From NCBI GenBank assembly GCA_963930775.1, contig OZ005689.1:17941775-18005774 (forward strand): DNA of 64,000 bases. Reading direction: 5' to 3'. Both the position numbers and the translations under genes were made by a program. This document shows, piece by piece, positions 44,500-53,405 of this stretch. Under the pieces are notes generated by a model. That model saw only the letters and a list, made by a program, of their open reading frames with translations, ran no database searches and was not told the DNA's origin. Position 1 is the stretch's first letter. Every line of letters starts with the position of its first letter. This DNA comes from Cliona cf. orientalis (taxonomy: Eukaryota; Porifera; Demospongiae; Clionaida; Clionaidae).

Positions 44500-45170
44500 A
44501 AATGAGGCTTTTTTATTGCCATACTGGATGATTATCAGACAGCCATTTGACAGTTTGACCCTTGAGTTTAGGAGCAAAAGAGCGTAGAACATGATCCACC
44601 GCCCTAAGCTCTAGAGCTGCAAGCAGCCTGGTCAACTGACCACTGACCGTGGGACACCACTGGTCCTAGCTCAACCACATATCCACCACAACCTGTGCCG
44701 CTAGCATCAGAATAAGCAACCCTAGTTACACTAGGAGAGAACCAAATAGCACACCCATTAAGCCGAACAATGTTATGCTGCCAGAAATTAAGGTCATCCC
44801 GGGCTTCAGTAGAGAGAGCAAGCCTATCTGACCAAAAAAATCCGCTGATTGATGATCCCATAAAGTGCCCTAGCATTGCTAAGATACGGGCAGTAATTGC
44901 ATCCAACATATAAACATGTGCTATAGCTGACTTAAACCCTTAAGCCGGTCAATTTTGAGTTCTGGGACACTAAAACAGCCCTCTCTTAAATGTAAGGTAA
45001 ATCCAAGCCAATCGATAACCTGGACTGGGCTCAGCTGTAACTTCATGATATTTAACACAAAACCATATCTAACACCACAATATCTTTGCTTTCTCAGCCT
45101 CAGATTCAGAGGCAGATGCATAGATACCATCATCGTATGTACACAATTGCACGTAGCATATGGGGTGCCA
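44500..45170 (-). pseudogene. DIRS reverse transcriptase C-terminus and RNase H
   Basis: TYDDGIYASASESEAEKAK near 45145 holds the RT catalytic YxDD-type motif. VRYGFVLNIMKLQLSPVQVI, DWLGFTLHLREGCFSVPELK (RT connection) follows, then STEARDDLNFWQHNIVRLNG, VAYSDASGTGCGGYVVELG (RNase H, first catalytic Asp) and LRSFAPKLKGQTVKWLSDN (RNase H). Frames shift several times and stops are present. Similarity ends at the GGGTTT array and foldback border, resuming at 41780. Confidence 0.82.
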
Positions 45171-45248
45171 AATGTGTCAAAAATACTTACAAATGATATA
45201 TAAATATGACACTGATTTAGCTAAATATCTGCCTGATTTATTATTGTA

Positions 45249-45435
45249 TGTTATGAACCTTAACTTACAGACTATAGACTAGTATTATCTTACCTCATTT
45301 ATGTAATATTGTACTGACTCTAATTATGCGTTATGTTCTAATTATTCGTATCTCTGATTTTTGTTAATATATACGGTACATGCCATGCTGTTTTGATCAG
45401 AATAATAATCAGTCTTTACCAAAAAGATTGTAACA
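45249..45435 (+). repeat. 5' LTR (187 bp)
   Basis: It starts TGTTATG and ends TGTAACA, a TGTTA...TAACA inverted terminal pair as expected for LTRs, and is followed after one base by the primer-binding site. Its boundaries rest on those termini. The matching 3' LTR is missing. Confidence 0.7.
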
Positions 45436-45436
45436 G

Positions 45437-45458
45437 TGGAGGTCCCGCCGAGATCGAA
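45437..45458 (+). promoter_or_regulatory. tRNA primer-binding site
   Basis: Starts TGG one base after the LTR. The 22-base complement spells a tRNA 3' end: T-loop TTCGATC, stem TCGGC, acceptor strand GGGACCT and CCA. The tRNA identity was not determined. Confidence 0.75.
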
Positions 45459-45727
45459 AGCCATCGCGGTCTCAGCATTGTTCTAAGTCAAAAAGAGTGA
45501 TAGTGGGGGCTACCGAAAGGTGTCCTTTGCTGACGGTACGCATTCGCGAGTCAACGGACGTGCAGGGACGTTCGTGTGCTGACAAGCAATCGAGGACTGG
45601 TTCGACCGCACCAGAATCTTTCGCCGACCCGTGAAACTTGTACCTATCGACTCCCTTTTCTGTATTTGGACTGTCGGCAGCGTCGACTACGAGCGAGAGC
45701 AGGTTTGGACTGTTCAATCCAGCAAGG

Positions 45728-48580
45728 ATGAGCGAGCACGAGGAGGACGAAGCAGGATCACGTGCCATACCACGTGGACAGTACCTCCCCCTAAATTCGA
45801 AACGGCTCACCGCCGCCCACTTGAGGCAGATAGCGAGTGCCCTGGACCTTCCCACAACAGGAGCTGCTGACCAGCTGCGGCAGGTGATTGAAGGCAAGTT
45901 GGAGACTGAAGCTATAAACATTCAAGTAGTGCTGGAAGATAGTAAGATGATTGAAACGAAGATAAGTCTTCTCTCTGAGGGAGGAGTGATCGTGACGCCA
46001 CAGCCCCTTCGCCGTGAGCCAGCCGATGCCCGCGATGATTTGGAGGGTCTTAGCCAGGCACTGGAAGAAGCACAACAGCAGTGTTCCCACCTGAGTGGTC
46101 TGTTGGATGCAGAACGAGAGCAGAACGCTACTCTTCAGGAGCAACTGAAGTCCACCACCTCAACCACTGAGGAGGTGAGTAAGCTGAGAGATGAGTTGAG
46201 AGCAGAGAAAGAGAAAGTTAAGCAGTTGTGGCGTACGAGTTGTGAGCAAGTTAGGTCACATGATGAGCTTATTAATGAGAAAGACGCAGAGATTGAGAAA
46301 TTGAAGCGACAGTTAACGAGGCGTGAGTCGGATAAGAGCAGCGAGTCTACCCCTAGTGAGCCTAGTGAGCCTGGGCGTGATGACTTATCTGTGGCTGATT
46401 TGGAGCTACCGCATGTGCTCCCTGCGAGAGTTCAGCGCCGGGGTAAGGCTCCCCCTATCGATGCCTTTACAGGAGAGAATCCTGAACTTACCTTGGACGA
46501 CTGGCTGCCTTCCCTCAAACGAGCGGCCACGTGGAACGAATGGAGTGAGGGTGAAACTCTTCTCCAATTAGCTGGTCATCTGCGCGGTAGAGCATTGCAG
46601 GAATGGAACTTGATGGATGGAAGTGAAAAGGCCAGTTATGAGATTGCCGTTAGTGCCCTGCAGAGTCGACTTGAGCACGGAAACAAGACCTTAGCTGCGC
46701 AAGACTTCCGCCATATCGCTCAGAAAGACGATGAGCAAGTAGCCACCTTCATACGGCGGCTTGAACGAACGTTTAAGATTGCATATGGCCATGACACGAT
46801 GTCCACCAAGACGCGAGATGCTTTATTGCACAGCCAGCTACAAGAAGGTCTCCGCCAGGAGATAATGAGCACCCCAGCCGTATCCGGCGCACAGAATTAC
46901 AAGGCGTTGTGCCTGGCGGCCAAGAATGAAGAGCGCCGCCTCGCGGAACTCCGACGCAGGAAACAGTACCACAAATCGCAGCCTCCGCAGCGAAAGAACG
47001 ATGATACCCCCTCGAAGCGACAGGAGGCAGGCCCAAAACAATCGGCTTCTTCGTCCAAAGTGACCTGCTATAATTGTGGTAGGACTGGACACTACGCTCG
47101 TGACTGTCGTCGATCGAAGAGTGAGAGTGCTGGTAGGGCTCCTGCCCGAAACAAAACAGCCAACACTAAACAGGTCAAGTCAGATGGTGCTCAAGTTAGC
47201 CAGGAGCTGGTCGACATACTGTATTCCTCGACGGATGAAGAAGCAGATATATGTAGTGTGCGAGTCACTGACAAGGGTAGCCAACCACGTTGCGCACCAG
47301 TCCAGCTCCAGGGAGTACCTGTGTTTGGCATCATTGACAGTGGTGCTGATATCACAATTACTGGTGGTGGTCTGTTCCGTAAGGTCGCCACTACAGCACG
47401 CTTAAGGAAGAGAGACTTGAAGAGGCCAGACCGCACTCCTCGAACCTATGACCAACAGCCTTTCCAGCTTGATGGAATGATGGAGCTTGACATCGCCTTC
47501 GGAGATAAGACCATGCACACCCCGGTATACATAAAGATGGATGCACATGATCAGCTGCTGTTATCTGAGGGAGTGTGCAGGCAACTGGATATCCTCACAT
47601 ATCATCCTGATGTGCAGGTGTGGAGAGGTAGAAAGAAGAAACAACCATCGTCCGAGACACAGGCACAAGTGCCTTCCGTCAGCGTACGTCTTGTGCAGAC
47701 GGTACAGGTGCCACCTCAACAGAGTGCACTAGTTGAAGTTCGAGTTGACGGAGCTGATCTTGGAGACCAAGCCGTATATCTGGAGTCAGACCCACACTTG
47801 GAGAAGGAGACTGGCCTAGTATTGGCAGACGCTATTCTACGCCCTGATGGAGACGGTTTCGCTCGAGCCATAATTTCCAATCCTTTGTCAGTGAGTTGCG
47901 AAGTCCGCTACGACACACCCCTAGGTGAAGGCTCAGCAGTCACTGTTGAGGACAGCGGTAACCCTCCGGCAGAAGATGAAGAGAGTGTACTCGTTCGGAG
48001 AGTGGACATGAGTGAGGAGGATGCCGCCCGCCGCAAGCAGAAGTTGCGTGAGTTGCTTCCAGACTTTGAAGCCACAAGCCCGGAGGAGAAAGAGAGTTTG
48101 CTTACATTTTTGACTGATCATCATCAAGCGTTCTGTTTGGACGAAAACGAACGAGGAGAAACAGACCTTGTACAGTTCCAGATTGATACTGGGGATGCAA
48201 GTCCGAAGAAGCAGGCCCCCAGAAGAATGCCTTTCGCAGTTAGGCAGGAAGTGGCACGACAATTGAAGCAGATGCAAGACAGTGGAGTGGTGCAGCCTTC
48301 TAGCAGTCCGTGGGCTAGCCCGGTCGTCATGGTCCGGAAGAAAGACGGTACACACAGGTTTTGCGTCGATTACCGGGATCTAAATGCTGTCACCAAAGCC
48401 GACACTTACCCGTTACCCCGTATCGACGACCTCCTTGACCAACTGGGCAAATCGCACTATTTTTCCACACTTGATCTGGCCTCGGGATATTGGCAGATCC
48501 CAGTGCACCCTGACTCACGTGAGAAAACTGCCTTCGTTACACCCCAAGGACTTTACGAGTTCCAGGTCATGCCTGACTAA
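45728..48580 (+). CDS. gypsy Gag-protease-RT (N-terminal part of Gag-Pol)
   Basis: ATG at 45728 (MSEHEEDE). An upstream in-frame extension lacks an ATG. N-terminal SAP-like helices (LTAAHLRQIASALDLPTTGA, ~30-60), a long coiled coil (~130-215), capsid-like region (TLDDWLPSLKRAATW, then FIRRLERTFKIAYG), zinc knuckle CYNCGRTGHYARDC at ~47068-47109, protease active site GIIDSGADITIT at ~47330, then RT with VVMVRKKDGTHRFCVDYRDL and STLDLASGYWQIPVHPDS. Gag and Pol are in one frame here, without frameshift or stop between them. The frame ends at TAA 48578-48580 after EFQVMP, where a small deletion removed conserved RT residues and shifted the frame. Confidence 0.9.
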   Translation: MSEHEEDEAGSRAIPRGQYLPLNSKRLTAAHLRQIASALDLPTTGAADQLRQVIEGKLETEAINIQVVLEDSKMIETKISLLSEGGVIVTPQPLRREPADARDDLEGLSQALEEAQQQCSHLSGLLDAEREQNATLQEQLKSTTSTTEEVSKLRDELRAEKEKVKQLWRTSCEQVRSHDELINEKDAEIEKLKRQLTRRESDKSSESTPSEPSEPGRDDLSVADLELPHVLPARVQRRGKAPPIDAFTGENPELTLDDWLPSLKRAATWNEWSEGETLLQLAGHLRGRALQEWNLMDGSEKASYEIAVSALQSRLEHGNKTLAAQDFRHIAQKDDEQVATFIRRLERTFKIAYGHDTMSTKTRDALLHSQLQEGLRQEIMSTPAVSGAQNYKALCLAAKNEERRLAELRRRKQYHKSQPPQRKNDDTPSKRQEAGPKQSASSSKVTCYNCGRTGHYARDCRRSKSESAGRAPARNKTANTKQVKSDGAQVSQELVDILYSSTDEEADICSVRVTDKGSQPRCAPVQLQGVPVFGIIDSGADITITGGGLFRKVATTARLRKRDLKRPDRTPRTYDQQPFQLDGMMELDIAFGDKTMHTPVYIKMDAHDQLLLSEGVCRQLDILTYHPDVQVWRGRKKKQPSSETQAQVPSVSVRLVQTVQVPPQQSALVEVRVDGADLGDQAVYLESDPHLEKETGLVLADAILRPDGDGFARAIISNPLSVSCEVRYDTPLGEGSAVTVEDSGNPPAEDEESVLVRRVDMSEEDAARRKQKLRELLPDFEATSPEEKESLLTFLTDHHQAFCLDENERGETDLVQFQIDTGDASPKKQAPRRMPFAVRQEVARQLKQMQDSGVVQPSSSPWASPVVMVRKKDGTHRFCVDYRDLNAVTKADTYPLPRIDDLLDQLGKSHYFSTLDLASGYWQIPVHPDSREKTAFVTPQGLYEFQVMPD

Positions 48581-51131
48581 CGCCCCAGCTGTGTTCCAGC
48601 GACTAATGCAAAGAGTGTTGATGGGCTTAAATCCCACTGAAGACAAAGATTTCGTTGCTGTATACATCGATGACGTGTTAGTGTTTTCACGAACACTTGG
48701 AGACCACCTGAAACATCTCCAAATGGTGATTGACCGCTTGCAACAAGCTGGCCTCAAGTTGAAGCCCACCAAGTGCCACTTTGTCCGGGAGGAGGTTGAG
48801 TACCTTGGCCACTTAATCACTCCACATGGCCTTCAGCCAAACCCGAAACTGGTGGAGTCTGTCAAGGAGTTCCCCACACCACAGAATCTAAAGCAGTTGC
48901 GGCAGTTCTTCGGGCTGAGTTCGTATTATCGCCGTTTTGTCCCAAAGTTTGCGAAGATTGCACAGCCGCTTCATCACTTAACGAAGAAGGACGTCACCTT
49001 CACTTGGGACGCAGCCTGCCAGGAAGCCTTTGAAGTGTTGAAACGGAAGCTTATCGAGGTGCCTGTTCTGGCCTACCCATCCTTTGACAAGGATTTTACG
49101 TTGGAGACTGATGCGAGTGTTCAAGGCCTGGGAGCGGTGCTCTCCCAGCTTCAAAGTGATAATCGTTTGCACCCAGTGGCCTATGCCAGCAGATCGTTAA
49201 CCCCTGCCGAAGCCAACTACAGTATCACCGAGCTGGAGACGCTAGCCGTGGTGTGGGCGATAACGTACTTTCATTCTTACCTTTATGGACATTCTGTCAC
49301 TGTGTATACTGATCACACCGCAGTGAAAGCCGTGTTGGAGACCCCTAACCCGAGTGGCAAGCACGCAAGGTGGTGGAGTCGCGTTTATGGGAAAGGTGTA
49401 AAAGAAGTGAAAATTGTTTATCGTTCTGGGAAGACAAACCTGAACGCTGACGCTCTTTCTCGGATTCCTGTTGGACCAGCCCCTGTCGAAGGACCTGGTC
49501 AGAATGAAGCTCAAGTGTCTGCAGTAAGCAGTGACGAGAACATTGAGTCCCTTCTTGATTCCGAACCACCTGAGATAGTTCCTGACTCATTTCGTAACGA
49601 GCAACAGAAGGACGAACAACTCAGGGAGATTATCCAGTTCTTGGAGACGGGTGAACTTCCCCATGATGAGACACGTGCACGCAAGATTGCACTCCAGCAG
49701 CCACTATTTGTTATGGGGGATAATATCTTGATGTTTGTAGATACGAAACACAAGAGACAGAGACGAGTAGTTGTTCCTGAGCATCTACGGCAGCGAATGT
49801 TGGAAGAGAACCATCGCAGCCATGTTGGAGCCCACTTCTCAGGAAGCAAGTTGTTCAACGCTCTCGCCCGACACTGGTGGTGGGAGGGGATGTTTGCCGA
49901 TGTGATCCACTTCACCCGGAATTGCCCTGAGTGCACAATTGTTACTGGTGGTGGAAAGACCAGCCGACCCCCGCTACACCCCATCCCTGTGCAGCGGCCC
50001 TTTCAAATAGTCGGAGTAGACATAATGGAGCTTCCTGTCACTACTACTGGCAATCGTTATGTCTTAGTTTTCCAAGATCATTTGACGAAATGGCCCATGG
50101 TGTTTCCCATGCCGGACCAAAAGTCTGAGCGGATTGCAACCCTGTTAGTCGAGGAAGTTGTGCCTTTCTTTGGAGTACCAGAAGCGTTACTCTCCGACCG
50201 CGGCACTAATTTATTGTCACACTTAATGCTGGATTTATGTGAGCTGTTAGGGGTGAAGAAACTAAACACTACTGCCTACCACCCCCAATGTAACGGCATG
50301 ATCAAGCGCTTTAATCGAACACTGAAGAGCCTGCTCAGGAAACATGCAGCCAGATTCGGTACAGACTGGGACAAGTATTTGTCAGGAGTTCTGTGGGCCT
50401 ATAGGAACACCCCATACGAAAGCACTGGGGAGAAGCCTTCCTTTTTGTTATTTGGAATCGATTGTCGAGGACCCACCGAAGCCGCTCTTCTCCCGCTTAA
50501 CCCCATAGAGCCTGTTGAGCTTGACGATTATCGTGAAGAAGTGATTCGAAACTTGTCCTCTGCACGTGAACTAGCTTTAAAGGTTCTCCAGGAGTCGCAA
50601 CGAAAGTCGAAGCAACGGTATGACCGTAAAACTACAGAGAGGTTGTACAAAACTGGAGAGTGGGTGCTAGTTAAGTTCCCTAAAGAAGAGAGTGGACGTA
50701 ACCGGAAATTATCGCAACCATGGTACGGCCCTTTCCGTGTTGTCTCTCGAGATGATCCCGACCTCACAGTCAGCAAAGTATACCGTCCTCAGGATGGAAC
50801 GATCCAGATTCATCAAAGTCGAGTCATGCCTTGGCCGAAGGATATCGTATCCGGATACTTTTGGTATGGGCGAAAACATCATAGCCCAGGACGCCCACCT
50901 AAGTGGCTTGAACAGCTGCAGAGTGAACGAAAAAGTGTAGCCGATAATGATAACGATAACGAAGAAGTTGAAAGAGACTCACCCGATCCTGAAGCCACCG
51001 CACATCCAGAATCCGTCCCAATACAACCTGAAGCTGGAGGTGATACGAGTACTCCCTCCGAGTCGATTCGATCAAAGACTGAGCGTTACTCGCTCCGGAG
51101 TCGTATTCAGCCCCCTGGACGTTTTATGTAG
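48573..51131 (+). pseudogene. gypsy RT-RNase H-integrase (C-terminal part of Gag-Pol)
   Basis: It continues the RT from LTNAPAVFQRLM with the catalytic VAVYIDDVLVFS, YLGHLITPHGL, then RNase H (TLETDASVQGLGAVLSQ, YSITELETLAVVWAI, VYTDHTAVKAV), integrase zinc finger (HRSHVGAHF ... CPEC) and core (VDIMELP, LSDRGTNL). In the third catalytic position, where families have Glu in a DGxxERFNRTL-like box, this copy reads NGMIKRFNRTL with Lys (codon 50304-50306). A GPF/Y-type tail (QPWYGPFRVVSR) and an acidic C-terminus end at TAG 51129-51131. The ORF start at 48384 is out of frame with RT and is not real. No chromodomain was recognised. Confidence 0.88.
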
Positions 51132-51153
51132 CACGCTCGGGACGAGCTTTTCC

Positions 51154-51164
51154 AGAGGAGGGGG
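51154..51164 (+). promoter_or_regulatory. polypurine tract
   Basis: agaggaggggg lies a few bases before a TGTTA at 51168, the expected place for plus-strand priming next to the 3' LTR. Confidence 0.7.
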
Positions 51165-51208
51165 TGATGTTAATATATTTTTTTTGATCTTTATCTTCTC
51201 CGCTGTAG

Positions 51209-51329
51209 GGAAGTCCCCAAACTGGCCCTCATTGCGGGCCAGATGCAGTATCAGAGGCCCCCAGGCTCGTCGCCGGCACTGCCCCAGAATGCAGTTGTTG
51301 CGGGAGCTGGAGCTGGACCAGGCATTTAG
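51209..51329 (+). CDS. possible host exon next to the truncated 3' end of the gypsy element
   Basis: After a pyrimidine-rich acceptor (cttctccgctgtag) one frame reads EVPKLALIAGQMQYQRPPGS ... NAVVAGAGAGPGI and ends at TAG 51327-51329. Composition differs from the retrotransposon. No upstream exon identified and no family recognised. Confidence 0.25.
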
Positions 51330-52120
51330 GGCAACTTGGAAGGCCGACTAGACTAAGTGCGGTGCACGTCCCTCGAACTCAAGTTAGATCTACCTCCAAA
51401 AACTTGAATCAGTTCTGCGAGTGTGTGCGTTTATCTTATGTTTTATTTCTCTTCTACTCAAGTTCATTGCTGCTATTATTATAACAATACTAGGACCGCA
51501 GAAGAGTGCAGCTACCCTGCTGCTCCCTTCAGAAGTTGCTGGTGCAGCAGCATGTCATCTTGGACGTACGCACGGAAAATAAATGGTGAGGGACGTCAGA
51601 CCCTCAAATGATAGGCACATGCGCACATAATGTAGGTACCAGGCACTAGGCCCCTCCCATGGCCCAACACGCGGGCTGGAGAAGGCCAAGGGCCGGGCCT
51701 GGTATCCACTGCATGCGCCAACCTCTCCATTACATTTCAGGGGTCTGGTGACCTTGCATGCAACAAGTTGTTCTGGCGACAGGATTTGGTCATGCGTCCA
51801 ATCAGATTCGAGATTTGAATTTATTGCTTGGCCCATGGAGCGCGCGGCATGGAGCCGGCAATTGTGCAACGTTTTACTGGCGGCGTGCGCGCAATGCAAT
51901 CGGCCTCGCGTTGTTTGCGGTTACCCGTGACGTTTTTTGTATTATTGCATTCCAACGGAATAACCTGCACGCATGCGCATGCAGTGGATCACAGCAAACA
52001 AAAAAGACCACCAAAATCAATACACAATATTCAAAAATCCATCAAAGATTGAATAGTAAAATCTTTACAAAAATCAATTCTTTTACACGATTTCAGTGAT
52101 TTTATAGAGGTATTTGTTTT
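51330..52120. other. no supported gene; contains a GC-rich dispersed repeat at ~51640-51715
   Basis: A block with ggcccctccc, caacacgcggg and ggcctggtatccac at 51640-51715 recurs in the same orientation at 59110-59160 (aggcccctccca, acacgcgggag, ggcctggtatccac). The rest is unassigned. Confidence 0.6.
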
Positions 52121-52228
52121 TTCAGATATTCAATCACAGAGTGGCCTGGGTATGAGGCTAGTCCAATCGTTACAAGCTGCCACCACTGACGAAGTGTCGC
52201 TAATCTTCCAGCAGCAGTTGCATCATCA

Positions 52229-52335
52229 GCAAAGGGCAAGTGTAAAATATGGACTGTGGACTTATGGACTGGACAGTGGACTGGACAGTGGACTGGACTT
52301 TGGACTGGACGGTGGACTGGACTGTGGACTCCGAT
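52229..52335. repeat. ggactggacagt minisatellite (left copy)
   Basis: Follows gtgtaaaatatggactgtgg and repeats tggactggacag with small changes for ~90 bp. Its inverted counterpart is at 57885-57968. Confidence 0.85.
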
Positions 52336-53056
52336 GTAATTTTAATATGTAGACGGTACAGGGTCGCAACTCCAGGCTAAATGCGCATGTGCATTTAATA
52401 TTCTCTGCCAAAGCACGTTGGCTCATGAACGGTAAAAATGGCTGGATTCAAAGTCCACAGCACTACGCAATGAGCGACTATGAACCCCGTGTATATACGA
52501 CGCCTCTGAGCCAGCGGTTATCCTTTACCCCAACGTCTACACCGCAAAAATCCACACAAGACTCGAGTGCTGACGAAGAAAGTCTTAGCGAATCTGAGAC
52601 AGTTGAGGCGAAGGATTCGCCACCGTCTCGGCGGAAGTTAACTTTTTCTGACTGTGCTACTAATGAAACTTCCTCTACCAAGGGCATTAGTACTAGGTAA
52701 GATTTCAAAATTTTATAAAGTAATTTTTTGTTCTCTTTATCAACAATTGTACGATCCGTCGTATCGCTATACCTGCAGGACATCACCTGTTATGATTGAT
52801 CTAACTGTCCTTTCAGATGATTCTGATTCTGGATCTGCCCCATATATACCTAGTTCGAAGAGGTGAGTTATCTGTAATGCCTGTACTGGTACCATTTACT
52901 ATATAATAAAATTTAATTTTGGTGAGCATGCTATCAATGTGCTAGGCTAGGTTCCAGCATGCTTGCTCATTGTGGTCAAATTAGTGTTGTTGGTCAAGCC
53001 AGTCTGTCCAGCTTAATCTTCCTGTTTGTAGTATTTGCTGATGCACTTCTATAGTA

Positions 53057-53268
53057 GATGTTGTTGGTAGTTGCCTAGCAACCAAAGTTTTTATAGGCAA
53101 TTTGCCGCTATGGGAAGGGTGTGGGTCATCATAAAGTAGACCAATGATGAACAGAGGCCAACTGCAGTTAATATCTGACAGTAATTGGGGTGCATGAGAT
53201 GCAATCTGACAGTAATTAGGATGCATTCGACCATGCATCTCATGCACCCCAATTACTATCAGATCACT
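53057..53268. repeat. dispersed repeat in an intron (inverted copy of the 25.6-kb repeat)
   Basis: gttgcctagcaaccaaagtt, tttataggcaatttgcc and gtgggtcatcat, then a palindrome of attggggtgcatgagatgca units. It matches 25541-25740 in reverse orientation. Confidence 0.8.
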
Positions 53269-53304
53269 TTTGTGTGTGTGCATGTGTATGCGTGTGCGTG
53301 TGCT

Positions 53305-53344
<40 letters not shown>

Positions 53345-53405
53345 TGTGTACGTGTGTACGTGTGTATTTGTGTGCGTGTGTGTGTATGTGTGTGTTTGTG
53401 TCTAC
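53268..53405. repeat. (TG)n microsatellite
   Basis: Long (TG)n with CG and TA interruptions. The Cys/Val ORFs and the His/Thr ORF on the other strand come from it. Confidence 0.95.

Larger units (their letters stand above)
39400..45170 (-). mobile_element. DIRS-like retrotransposon (decayed, interrupted)
   Basis: Read on the minus strand the order is RT end (45170-44920), RNase H (44909-44500), an interrupting foldback element, the rest of RNase H and its C-terminal region (41779-41322), and tyrosine recombinase (40570-39470). RT, RNase H and tyrosine recombinase in this order define DIRS-type elements. The 5' part (gag and most of RT) is missing beyond ~45170. Confidence 0.82.
45249..51180 (+). 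mobile_element. Ty3/gypsy LTR retrotransposon
   Basis: A 5' LTR (45249-45435), primer-binding site, a single long gag-pol reading frame with protease, RT, RNase H and integrase, and a polypurine tract (51154-51164). The 3' LTR is not recoverable beyond a TGTTA start at 51168, so the copy is 3'-truncated or rearranged. Apart from one small deletion in RT the internal region is open, so the insertion is fairly young. Confidence 0.9.

Noticed and set aside
48384-48572. Start of the second gypsy ORF at 48384
   Set aside because: Residues before ~48573 are the wrong frame of the RT; the real continuation begins at the deletion.
51165-51390. 3' LTR of the gypsy element
   Set aside because: Only TGTTA after the polypurine tract fits; the following sequence does not match the 5' LTR, so no 3' LTR is annotated.
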